A DNA stretch of 64,000 nt from positions 319,376 to 383,375 of the forward strand of contig NMRA01000439.1 in NCBI GenBank assembly GCA_002633005.1, in the 5' to 3' direction. The DNA comes from Phoronis australis (Eukaryota; Phoronida; Phoronidae). Below, piece by piece: positions 46,980 through 58,300 of this stretch. Within the stretch, counting starts at the first letter, position 1. Each line of letters begins with the position of its first letter. The notes below the pieces were generated by a model. The model saw only the letters and a program-made list of their open reading frames with translations. It was not told where the DNA came from and searched no databases. Both the position numbers and the translations under genes were made by a program.

Positions 46980-49900
46980 TTAAAAATTCCTGTATTAGAA
47001 ACATGGGTCAGGAATGTTTTAAGTTGGATTTTAATCATCACAAGTCAACGTATGACTAACGGTCGCCCATGTAGATGATGTTTACCTCCGAGGGAATTTT
47101 GAAGCTACAAAAATATCCGAGGTGTTCCAGATGTTACAGGTTTTCAAGGCACCGTAATATTGCCGAAGACAGACACCACATAGAGCAGTTAGCAAAACGA
47201 ACAATCACAATGCCTTTCTAACATATCTATGCAAAGTTGTAGAACAATTCATGGCACTCCGTACAGCATGCTGGTTGATAATTTCCAAATGCGTCTCACA
47301 CGGGAGCTAAGCAAAATAGTGTCTTTGAGATTGAAGGCCATTAAAATAAACCTGACTCACAATTTGCACCTTCTTTCTTAATTTACAATTTCATCTTACC
47401 CTGGTGGCCACCAAAGCCACCCGCTAGTCCTTTTCAGTTTGCAATCCCCCATTGGCTGACCTGTTTTTCTAGCCCTTGTCTCCAACCTTGAGCTGGGCCT
47501 ACTCTCCAAGGTCGTAAGGGCTTAACCCGCCAAAGCAGCTATCTATTTGCTCAACAAACCAAATCATAAGGATATGCACACACCTCACTATCTAATAAGT
47601 TTCATCCATGAGCCCATTTATAAACGTTACGTTACCTCGTTCCTAATGCAGCCCCACGCGAATGGCCATTCAAGGCATGGATGCCTTAGCTTCGCTAGAA
47701 AGGCAAATAATATGCACAATTATTGATTTCGAGAACTTAAAGTATGAAACCACTCGCAAGTTCTTACATCACTCTTAAGCGTTTTCACTTTCGAGTCAAC
47801 GAACCGTATGCTATTTTTACGGTTCTTGTAATTGTCATTTCTGGTTGTGGGGAAAGTTTATTTTCGAATTCAGTAAACAGCTTCTGTCTGTTGAAGTTAA
47901 GATTTTTTTTTTAAATTGCATTCAATCACAAATGCGAGTCTGAAACACGTAAGGATTTATTGATTCATGTTGAGTTATACACCGTAAAACGACTCACTCT
48001 CAGTTTAGTACGTAACGTGGACGTAATCTGATGTCCAAAATTTGGTTGATGTGTTGGGAGTTCGTGAATTCTTGTGGTCGTAGAATACAAGATATCTACT
48101 TCGGTGTGTAAGGTGCGCGTGAAAACTGTGCAGTCAAATCGTCTTACCAGCATTTGTTTTGCGACGGTCGTCCAGTCTAGATCTTAAACTGTTGCTAAAT
48201 GACCTGATAACTCATGTCACAAGCGTCGCAATTTAGGGCTGGTCAACTCCAATAGACTGTGAAGCGTATTCTTTAGTCAATCAATGATTATAACGTTCTT
48301 GTTGTTAATGGAAATAGACTCCTATCAAGGTAAGAACTATTAAGAGACCGATTATGTGAAAGTAAAGAGCCGTTTTTATTCAGCTAAGCTGAAATGTAAG
48401 AACAGAAAATTAAATGACCTGCAAGACAAGTCACTTTCTAACTATGCAATTAGCTTTTGTGAAATATTTGTGGTGATATGAATTTATTTGAATCCGACTG
48501 ACTACAGTACAAGCGTGTCAAGGTCTTCTTGTGTGTGTGTGTGTGTGTGTGTGTTGTGCGGGGGTGGGCGCGAAGAAAATGTTAGAGCCACCGTCGTCCC
48601 CAACCGCCCCACTCAACACCCCCATTCCCTTTCCGGTCACAGCCAATACCTCCGTCGACACCATTTTGGCTCCCATATAGTCACTACCACTTTCAACACA
48701 CTGCCCGCCCCCTGTCGACATTACTTCCTCCCAGTCGCCGCCACCGTCACTTCGGCGACTTCTTCCTTTTCGGATCATCGTTTTATTAGGACCCGTTTCC
48801 TACACAAATGGCCTGTGACTATTGTGAAATAATTTTGTGAAATAGAGTTTTAACCTCCAAACTCGGGTCCAGCTACATTAAAGCGGCTACAAACTGCATT
48901 CAACCTAAAGGTCGAACTAATTTGACTTAGACTGGTTACCACTATAAACTTGGTCTCGACTTGAAGTGCATGATTTTGGGTTGACGTGGGACTGACAATT
49001 CACACCGTGACAAGTCAACTTGTAAAACCTGTCTCAAGCAATAACGGCCTGACTGTTCTTCAGAAGTGCTGAAATCACCTCCTATTTGACAAGGGATTAA
49101 TTTGAGATTATGTGAGTTCTAAATTATTTTTTTGTTAATTTTTTGTGACGAAAGGTGTATTTTTAGCCGCGTTAAGCTTCCAACAAATGGGGGATTGATG
49201 GTAATTTTGTTGATAACGATTGTTGCCCAAATGACATTCGGAACCCCTCGTGTGTTTTCGTAACCTCAAATTATCACTCATAGGAGGGGTTTCATATCTG
49301 CGTATGTGCGAATTTCAATCACAACACCGTAGGGATTCGGTCACTGAAGAGATGGTTAAGAATCATGTATTGTTAGCCTTTTACAGTTTCAACAAAAATT
49401 GAAGAGTATAAATTTTGTCCTTACAAATTTCTCCTAGATATTTATAAGGTTTCATTTTTTAGTAAAACGTGAGTATTTTTACCTATGTACATTTATTTCA
49501 AAATGGCGTCTATATCCAGGCATGGGTGGGCAGCCCCGGATGAGCACGACTGTCATATATCGGTTGTTGCAGTGCATGAACTTTATTTGACCTTTGACGT
49601 GCACAGGTGGGAAACACTCGCAGATAAACGGCTAGGGCTAGTATGAGTAGCTGCCGTGTCGTTATCAAATGGGCCGAGATGAGCTATGATAACAACCAGC
49701 GACGCACTTGTCTTTACACAGGGTCATTAATCCGTTTCGTGATAGTGCGCAACATTCACTCAACTGTTAGGTCAGGCTGAAATAGATGACATATTCTCGC
49801 ACAAATGCTGAACCCTTAAAGTTCTCGAAGACATTCGGTGATATTCAATCTCTTCTTGGTAAGCCGTTTCTTCAACTGATTACTATGATACTTTGGGTGC

Positions 49901-50680
49901 ATTTTTTTCTCTGCGATACAGCTTTTCTTACTGTAGTTTAAATTACGCTGAAGATATGGCAGCAGTCCAAGATAAGTTAGGTATAACCAAACGAGTGGGA
50001 CTGATTTGACGTTTTTGGAAAAACTATGTAATTAATGATCTGACGTGAATAATATGAACATGACGATTTAGGTCCATATTTACAGTTGCTTCCTACATGC
50101 CGTTTTTAGAGCTATCCCCTTTCGTTATTGCGTTTCGAAACTCTTTTAAGGGCAAGGAGTGACTATGACTGTTCGCCGAAGTCCACGGCGCATAGCAACA
50201 CTTTCTGAACGATTTCAAGCCTTCGTTCAAGTTCAATTGTAGACCTCGAGCCCGCGAGATCTTTAAATGTAATGCGTACGCTGGGATCTGCTTTTAAGAA
50301 ACGAACTATGCAACTTTTGAATTTTCCACAAAAATTATAGAGGTCCGACTTTTTTGTAGCCCCCTATGCAAAAGGGGCACATTTTAAAAACAATTCCTAA
50401 AAGATAGTCAGAGAACAGTGCATGTAGTATGGTTTTTGAAAGTTTCATATGATACCGATCAGACCTTTTTGAAATACGATGTTTCAGAGTTAGTCAAATT
50501 TTGACCTCACATGTAACTGTCCACCCCCGGATGTAATATCTAACTAATAGCCACATGAGTCACTTTTGACTTTATCTTTATGTTCACGGGGCACAAGGCT
50601 TGCCTTGCTTTTCAACACAGATAAGCAATTGCTGTTCCGATGACGGATTCTCTCATTTAATCAATACATTTGATGTATTC
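46980..50680. other. no gene recognised
   Basis: Contains a GT microsatellite at 48530-48556, a C/T-rich stretch at 48590-48770, and a dispersed repeat at about 49285-49390 shared with about 29235. No convincing coding region. Confidence 0.45.
48530..48556. repeat. (TG)n microsatellite
   Basis: About 13 uninterrupted TG units, followed by TTGTGCGGGGG. Confidence 0.9.
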
Positions 50681-50682
50681 AT

Positions 50683-50833
50683 CATGGGCGGCGCACCATA
50701 GGGGGCTGGGGGGGGGGAGTGTTATAGCCCCTCCACTTTTGTCAGTGTTCCGGTGCCCATGGACTATGCGCCTTGCACCACAGTGGGGCTGGGGACTATA
50801 GCCCCCACTTTATTCAGTGCTGCGCCGCCCATG
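50683..50833. mobile_element. CATGGGCGGCGCA MITE, full copy, 5-bp target duplication TTCAT
   Basis: A 151-bp element. CATGGGCGGCGCACCATAGG opens it and AGTGCTGCGCCGCCCATG closes it as inverse. TTCAT flanks both ends. Internal GTTATAGCCCC and ACTATAGCCCCC words repeat. It ends about 150 bases before the TRIM-NHL leader exon. Confidence 0.85.
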
Positions 50834-50986
50834 TTCATACTGCAGAGACTATTAAAGTGATCTGGTGACGATGCATGGATTTATCGAATGAAATTCAAAA
50901 TCGTTGTCTGCTACGTCAGTTTTGCAACCTAAGAAGTTCAGTCAAAGTCATTATCGAAAGTTATTCGATAGCAACTTTAAAGATTG

Positions 50987-51091
50987 GTAAGTCATTACAC
51001 ACTGTCGTGATAGTGTTTTTCCTCTTGCCAATGTTTATGACGTGTTCGAGATTTAAATGGAATATTTTTGATGTTTTAAAATTTGTTTTAG
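50987..51091 (+). other. probable 5' UTR intron of the TRIM-NHL gene
   Basis: AAAGATTG/GTAAGT at 50987 and TTTGTTTTAG ending at 51091 bound a 105-base GT-AG intron, six bases before the ATG at 51098. The upstream frame (50875-50986) does not continue in the TRIM frame after splicing, so it is leader rather than protein. Confidence 0.6.
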
Positions 51092-51097
51092 GCAATA

Positions 51098-52936
51098 ATG
51101 GCAGCTATCGAGGACAGCGTAATTAGTTTGCCTGAACACCAGGAAAAATGTTGGGTGTGTTACGAATACTTCCGGGATTCTTTTCCGGTTTTACACGTAT
51201 ATTGCGAGAAATGCATTGGTATGGGAGGAAAGCACATGCCCTCCAGGAACCGGTTGTTTGTATGTCCTATTTGCCGCACGTGCATGGAGATTCCACAAAT
51301 AAAAGATAACGAGCGTGTAGCGAATAAATCGCGTGAGGTGAATACGACGTCACGAAAGTGCGGAGAGTCATTGTGTTTGTCGTGTTCTGAGGCTTGTGCC
51401 GGCGAATTATGGTCGAGCGACGACTATCAGCTTAGCTTGGAGGAAATGATTTCCTTAAGTTGGAGTGACAAGAGCTTTAAGACGGAAAGCGATGATGAAA
51501 AATCACTATTTGTGACTAATAGTGGGCACGGAGGTGGTATAGAAGATTTGAAGGTGTGCTGCGAGAAATGTGGCGCCATCTTGTGCATGGTCAACAATAA
51601 CAACCAGTTGGTGGGATCGTCCATGCGACCAGAAGATAAAGTAACGTGTCTCGTGTCGAAACTAGACCACAAAATGGATGAACTGGACAAGGTGGTTGCC
51701 AATGGAAAAGATGTTTTAAATCACGTGGAAAGCGACGTAAAACATGTACGTAACAAGATCGCAAAATGGTTCGAAGAAAAGAAGAACTCACTTCTTAGCA
51801 AACTCGACGCGGAACGGGAGCATGCTATCGCACAGATAGAATCCGAGCTTGAAGACGCTTCATTGAAACGTACTACATTTAACAATACCTTGCGATGTGT
51901 TCAGAGCACTTTGGATATTCCAGATGAATCGCGACGAATGATCGAATGCCAGAGTCTGATACCTATGTTGTTAGAACTCAACCACCAGGTGGCCATAATT
52001 CACACGCACACGCCTGTGTTCGCGTTCACACGAGGTGGTTCACCGAACGTCAAAGTTGGTATAAACGTGAAACTCGAAAGTTCACTGGAAACCCGCATCC
52101 TCGGAGTGAAAGAACCTCGCGTTCTTTGCGAGGCTGTGCGCACTAAAACTTTTAACACTGTGCAAAGCAATTGTCAAGCCAAAGGTTCGTGTTGGGGGAT
52201 CACAGTGAACCAGGCTATGTATCTGACCACAGATTGGAAAGCGGAACTTGTCAAAGTGTTTTCGCTTGACGGTGTATTCCAACAGACTTTGAAAGACGGA
52301 AACTACGCGTTAAAATGTCCTGTAGATGTCGCCACTGACCCAAACACGGACGAAACGGTGGTATCCGACGACGACATTAAAGGTGTTGTCATCTATGACA
52401 AAAACTTGAAGCAGAAGAAGGTTTTGAAAAATGTCTACAAAGGTTGGGGTAGCCTCGCTTTCGGTCGTGGACAAATAGTTGTAGCTGGAACGGGTCGCAT
52501 CACAATCCTTGATAAGCAAGGCAGGGTTGTAAATGTGATCAATCATACTGTATTGGGTCTGGACGAATTTAATCCACTACACGTGGCCGTTGACAAAGAT
52601 GGAAATATCCTAACAACCGATCGGATACAACGCTGTGTGTTCAAGTTGAACTACAAGGGAGATGAGATCATTTATAAGTACCCACCCAACGACAACACCA
52701 GCTTCGAGAATCCACGTGGCGTGTGTGTCGACGAATGGGGACACGTCATTGTCGTCGATGGAGAAAGTTCCGCGCTTATACACGTCATTTCTGCTTCCGG
52801 ATCTCATCATTTTACCTTGCCGACGTGTGGGGGTAGTTTGACCAACCCGCGCGGAATAGTGTATTGTGGAAACGGCGAGGTATCCGTGCTCCAAATCTTG
52901 GGAACTGTCAATGTTTACAAGTATATGGACTTATAA
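51098..52936 (+). CDS. TRIM-type protein: degenerate RING, coiled coil, NHL propeller
   Basis: 612 residues in one coding exon. The N-terminal RING-like module has C18-x2-C21, H33, C36-x2-C39 and C56-P-I-C59. The Cys expected two residues before H33 is Val31, so one zinc ligand is missing. A Cys-rich stretch at 88-100 (C-G-E-S-L-C-L-S-C) and another at 154-163 replace a normal B-box. Residues about 183-300 form a coiled coil. From about 365 to 612 come six NHL-like beta blades with V-D/A-x-D-x-x-G-x-I units, e.g. V-A-V-D-K-D-G-N-I and V-C-V-D-E-W-G-H-V. Family members are E3 ubiquitin ligases or RNA-binding regulators such as the TRIM2/3/71 group; ligase activity is doubtful here. Such single-exon TRIM-NHL genes are expanded in several marine invertebrates. 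Start chosen at the first ATG after the leader intron. Confidence 0.85.
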   Translation: MAAIEDSVISLPEHQEKCWVCYEYFRDSFPVLHVYCEKCIGMGGKHMPSRNRLFVCPICRTCMEIPQIKDNERVANKSREVNTTSRKCGESLCLSCSEACAGELWSSDDYQLSLEEMISLSWSDKSFKTESDDEKSLFVTNSGHGGGIEDLKVCCEKCGAILCMVNNNNQLVGSSMRPEDKVTCLVSKLDHKMDELDKVVANGKDVLNHVESDVKHVRNKIAKWFEEKKNSLLSKLDAEREHAIAQIESELEDASLKRTTFNNTLRCVQSTLDIPDESRRMIECQSLIPMLLELNHQVAIIHTHTPVFAFTRGGSPNVKVGINVKLESSLETRILGVKEPRVLCEAVRTKTFNTVQSNCQAKGSCWGITVNQAMYLTTDWKAELVKVFSLDGVFQQTLKDGNYALKCPVDVATDPNTDETVVSDDDIKGVVIYDKNLKQKKVLKNVYKGWGSLAFGRGQIVVAGTGRITILDKQGRVVNVINHTVLGLDEFNPLHVAVDKDGNILTTDRIQRCVFKLNYKGDEIIYKYPPNDNTSFENPRGVCVDEWGHVIVVDGESSALIHVISASGSHHFTLPTCGGSLTNPRGIVYCGNGEVSVLQILGTVNVYKYMDL

Positions 52937-54600
52937 GGTGACACATTTCGGGAATTCGTCGCCACATACGGAACGAGGTGGAAACTAGAATTACATCACG
53001 TGACTGCGACTCCACTCACTTCAAAAGCCACGGAGATTTTGAACAGCTGTGTGTCTGCTTCTTGCAATCGTTAGAAAAACAGCACGAGTTACTTTGCATC
53101 CTGGCTGCTAATTCAAATGACAGTCGTTTTAATCGAACCCTTGTTTTATTTATTTGGTGAAGTACCACTGATTTCTTACATCAGCCTTCCTATTGTATGT
53201 CAAAAGAACAAATAGTAAATAATGGTTACCGTCTCATATTTTGTATTCCTTCCTTTGTTTTATGTTGTATTCAAGTGTGTTTTACGGTAGACCTCAATGA
53301 AGCGTCTTTTGTCTTTGTGGATCTCCGGCTTACATGCATGGGTACGTACGTACATACATATATACATACATAAATACACACACATACATAAATACATGGA
53401 TACATACGTCCAAATCTTTCTCTCTCTCAGACTGTCACACACGTAAAGCAAGTGCACGAAAGTCTAAGTGAAGGCATTTACATTGATGTCAACTGAGAGG
53501 TTTCTGCCTGTCGTTCATCACCCTTATACTGGACCACCCTTTCGTATTAGATGGTACAGTGACATAAAGGGTACACAATCAGCCACATTCCACGCATCTG
53601 GGAACTGGGAAGAGTTTCATAGACTTCATAGACGAAAGAATGCCATGAGGAAGCTGAATGTGATCACGTATTTTGCTTGTGATATATGTCGAAATTTTGC
53701 AAAGTACTGCGTGATCTTGCGTTTTCTCGAGATTCTCTTCCCTACGGAACGCACGACAGGTCACTGCACTTTGTAACACGTGTGAAAAGGAGCCTCTTGC
53801 TGCATGGGGGTGTATCCAATAAAAATCAAGGACGTGTTTGTGTGTGCTCATTCTCAAAAGAATTATTTGTAGATCAACGTATTTTCCTATTCCGTATTTT
53901 TAAATCGATTAAAAATCGAATCTGCTATAAACCCCTGTCAGTCAAAACTTATACTACAGTGCATGGACCGCCAAGTATGTATGTTCTAAACAGACGTCAT
54001 AATCTGTGATCGTATTCACTATTAGTCGAACAGTCACCATTCACTAGCGGCACCTGGGGTGAGTCACGGTTTTACTTCCGACAATTGAGTCGTCTACTAA
54101 GTAAACGGGAAGTGGAGCCTCTTCTGGGAATTCCATATGGAAATTTCTGACTTGTGAATCTGTTGTCGTGTTTTACTGGATTTAATTAACTCTGGTAAAC
54201 AAACAGTATAAACAGAACAACGAACATGGATCATCTAATTATTGAATAAAATTGCTATACAGTTAGAATATCCTGACAGTTAAACTTGCGAAAATATGGA
54301 AAATAAATTTAGACGCGACTTTGCTACGCCGCGGGCGGCTGACTGCCAAGAAAATACCATTTGGTGGCGAAATAACTTCAAATAGAAAACTTGCCATGGT
54401 GCCAAATGGTATAATATAAGTATTAATGAGTTTAAAGTAAACGGAATAATTCCCACTTGGCCAGAAACATTCATATACGCTTCTAGCCGGCGGAGCCGCA
54501 CCGCCTGGCCTGCCGTGCGCGGGTGCGCGGAATCTCTTCTCCTGTAATATAATGAGGCTATGCCCTCCACGTGCATGCAAACATATCTTGGTCTTTAGCA
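52937..54600. other. 3' flank of TRIM-NHL and intergenic
   Basis: Contains a TACA/CATA microsatellite and a MITE fragment at 53690-53760 (GCGTGATCTTGCG..CCCTACGGAACGCAC). A GC-rich patch near 54485-54535 (GCCGGCGGAGCCGCACC) lies in an otherwise AT-rich setting. No gene recognised. Confidence 0.45.
53337..53410. repeat. (TACA)n-like microsatellite
   Basis: Imperfect GTAC, CATA and TACA units over about 74 bases. Confidence 0.85.
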
Positions 54601-54614
54601 GAACTTATCACAGG

Positions 54615-54790
54615 TGTTGTGCAAGAAAGTCCAGGGGATATACTACCTCTGTGGTAGTTAAAACTCCTAGGGGGTGGTTAACCGAGGGAAGGTGGCAATT
54701 ATACAAGAATTCCTCAGGGATAGGCATACCTCTGTTGTAGTAAATCCAGGAATAGTGGCAGTTATGCAAGAAATTTCTAGGGGATAGTCA
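54615..54790 (+). repeat. diverged short tandem repeat
   Basis: GCAAGAAAGTCCAGGGGATA (54621), ACAAGAATTCCTCAGGGATA (54703) and GCAAGAAATTTCTAGGGGATA (54765) are related. CTACCTCTGTGGTAGT and ATACCTCTGTTGTAGT lie between them. Spacing is 82 and 62 bases. Confidence 0.6.
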
Positions 54791-55380
54791 GTTAGCTCGT
54801 TATATTTAGCTCGTTATAGGGAGATGTACATATATGTACGTTTAGAGGTGGGTCCATCGCGTGATGCCACTAAGAGTAGTATTTAAGGCAATGACTCTTG
54901 AGACCAGAGCAGACCGGATCTACCATAGACCACAACCTCAGATCACGGGGCACAATCCCAGAACTAGACGGCAAACCAGACTGCAGAGACGGAAGCCGGG
55001 GCCAGTCGAGCAACTTCGTGTGACCAAAAGTCAAGCAGAAAGTACACAACTGAGGTATAGACACTTATCACAGGCGTTGGTCTCAGTCTGTTAGTCAATT
55101 TGAACCAGTCTAGCGATTGTTTTTTTTTTATGATTATTACGAAATCTTCAGAATACAATGAATATACATAACCCAGAAAGCGCCAAGAGGCATTAGATCT
55201 GGGTAAAAAAATACAAACAAGTCTATATACAATGATTATATGCGAATACATAAATAAAAAAACTGATGTTAAGAATACAATGATATATGACAACGAATGA
55301 AAATAATTCATTTTCATACAGATGTATAAAATTCTATCCACTCACACAAAAATATTAAATGTTATAAAGAAATTCTGATA

Positions 55381-58300
55381 CTATTTCAAATAAAACCTTA
55401 TTTTCGTTTGAGTTAAGTCCTTGACATCCATACAGAAAGAAATTAATTTTGTTGTACAATTGCGGAATTTCAGAATATTTTTTATAAACATTGGAGTATT
55501 GTTCGAGTGCCTGGAAGAGCTGTACCCTCTCCTCCTTGCATACCTCACAAGCAAAAAAACATGAGGATATGTCTGGGTATCTCCACAGGAACACGGAGGA
55601 GAAATATTATTAAAATTATGTCTAAATTTCTCGTTGTTTAGGAATAGACCACATCTTGATCTGTGTAGGGTTATTTCATAGTTACGGGGAAGTTGGAATG
55701 ATGTCAATGGGACTGGCAAGTCTGGAGTAGTAGTATGCACTTTAAAGTTATTTTTGAGAGTGACGATTGAAGTGCTTTCTTTTATTTTGAATGGTAAGGA
55801 ATTCCAGTTGTCAATACAAGTTAATATCGTTGATCTTCTGAAGGCTTGGCTGATGGAGGCTGGAATAGTATACATATTGCTTTGCCGGAGTATTGGTCTC
55901 GTGCTTGGTCTTTTGTAGGAGTCAAAGAGGATTTTGTTAGAGTAATTGTTTATGTTGGTCAAGACTTTGAATGTATACATGGACAGGTGGAGTTTACGAC
56001 GGGTTGCTAGTTTGCTCCAGTGAAGACTATTCAGAACCTTGATTGTGTTGGACCCTTTGTATGCCCCGGTTATGGCTAAAGCTGCTTGGTATTGTAGTCT
56101 TTCTAATTGAAGAAGTATGCCAGCGTTTGCCGATTGGTAGATTATGTCACAGTAATCTAGATGTGGAAGTACAAAAGACATGAACAGAGTTTCAAGATGC
56201 ATGGAGTTGAGATGACGAGAGATAATTCTAATTGGATTAATTAATTTTTGTACTTTTTGAACGAGTTCGCGACAATGAGGAGTAAATGTAAGCTTATGGT
56301 CGAGTAGCAAGCCAAGATGTTTGTGCGTGAACTTATTGGGGATAACTTCCCCATTGAGTGATAATTCCAGTGTTGGATTTGTTTGGAAATGAGTATTATT
56401 AGACTTAGAAAATATAAGATCAACACTTTTTTCAGGTTTAAATTTCATCTTCCATTTGTGAGACCAGTCATAGAGTTTGTTAAGGTCAGTTTGCAATTGT
56501 AAGGAGTCATGGGGATGCTCTTTTGAGAATGGGTGGAATATTGCAGTGTCATCAGCATATAAGAATGTTTTAGAGCTTATCGTGTCTGGAAGATCATTGA
56601 TGTACAGTAAAAAGAGTAAGGGGCCTAGTACGCTACCCTGTGGTACTCCAGCATTTACGAAACCTGGCGTTGATGAAGGTGATAAGACACCCTCAATTCG
56701 GACTTTGTAAGTTCGATTTTCCAGATATGATTTTAAAAGTAAGAGGAGAGTGCCTGAGAAACCGTAAGATTGTAATTTATGTAGAAGCAGGTCATGGGGA
56801 ACGACATCAAAAGCTGACGCAATGTCTAAAAATACGGATCTCACGTTGTACCCTTGCTCAAACTGGAGGTGGATGTCGTGTACAATTTCTGTAAGTTGCG
56901 ACACAGTGCTGTTACCAGGCATGAATCCAAATTGGCGACGATATATGAGGTTTTGTGAAGAGAGGTGGTCAAACATGTGCTGAGAAAGAATTTTTTCTAA
57001 AATTTTGGATAAGGTGTTAAGTAGAGTTATGGGGCGATAGTTGGCAATGTCTGTTTTGGAGTTCTTTTTGTGTATTGGTATCATAACGCCAAGCTTCCAG
57101 TTCAAAGGAAATTTTCCAGATTGTAGTATTTTGTTGTATAATGTTGTCAGAGGAAGTGTAAGCTCTCTTGCTATTATCTTGATCATTTTATTGGTTATGA
57201 GATTGGTACCGTCGTTTTTGTTTTCGTCAATGTTTTCTAGTAGTTTTCTGACTTCAGATGGTTGGGCTTCTATGTAAGAGAGGTGTTCTAATGTTCTGTT
57301 TGGGAATTCTGGATAGTTTATTGTTGGTGCAATGTGACTCTTGGCAGTGAAGTAGTCTAGAAATAAGATACTTTTATCGGCTTTGGATGACGCCTGAGAG
57401 TTGGATTCTTTTGAGTGGATGGTGGGGTATGATGATTGCTTTACCTGTCCTCGAATTTTGTTTACTATATCCCAATATTCCTTAGAATTTTTGGAGACAT
57501 TTTTGATATTGGAGATAACTTTCATCTTATAGTCTTGTTTTGTCTTTTTAATTAGTTCTTCCACACTCTTGCACTGTTCTTTGTAGCACTTGAACGTGCA
57601 TGGGTTATTTGATCTTCTGAACGATCTGTACAGTTTATTTCTTTTATTTATTTCAGACTTAATGTTATTGTTAAACCACGGTTTGTTCTTGTTTTTTATT
57701 GTTTTCATGGTTGATGGGATATTATTATCTAATATGTTGTAGAGTGACTGTGTGAATATTGAGACTGCGTCATTTATGTCACTTTTGTTAAGTATTTCAG
57801 TCCAGTTGAATGTGGTTATGTCAGAGCGCAGTTTGTCCATGTTAATGAGGTTGTAATTCCAGATCTTCTTCATAATGTCTGGTTCTTTAGGTGGGCAGTT
57901 GAGTGTGAATGTTGTTTCTATAACGTGGTGGTCTGAGTTACCAATGGGAGGCCTTACAGAAGTGGATTCAATTAATCCGAGATTGTTTGTTATACATAAA
58001 TCAAGGCAAGAATGTGAATACTCTGTTAAACGTGTCGGCTCGTTTATTAGTTGTATACAGTCATTTGTGAGGAGAATATCGAATAATTCGAGACCGGCTT
58101 GGTTGTCATTGTCTTCAGAGTACCAAGTACTATTTCTTGCGTTGAAATCCCCGTTGATAACAATCGTTTTATTAGTTTGAGAGAGTTCTTGCAATTGCTC
58201 TGAAAAGGTTTTGAAATATGCTTTCCGTTCATGGGACGTCTGTGAGGGTGAGCGATAGAAAAAACCGTAATATACCTTTTTGTGGTTGACGTAAAGTTCA

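Noticed and set aside
55355-55594. Separate small minus-strand gene beside the LINE
   Set aside because: It is the natural C-terminus of the LINE ORF after a one-base shift in a T7 run.
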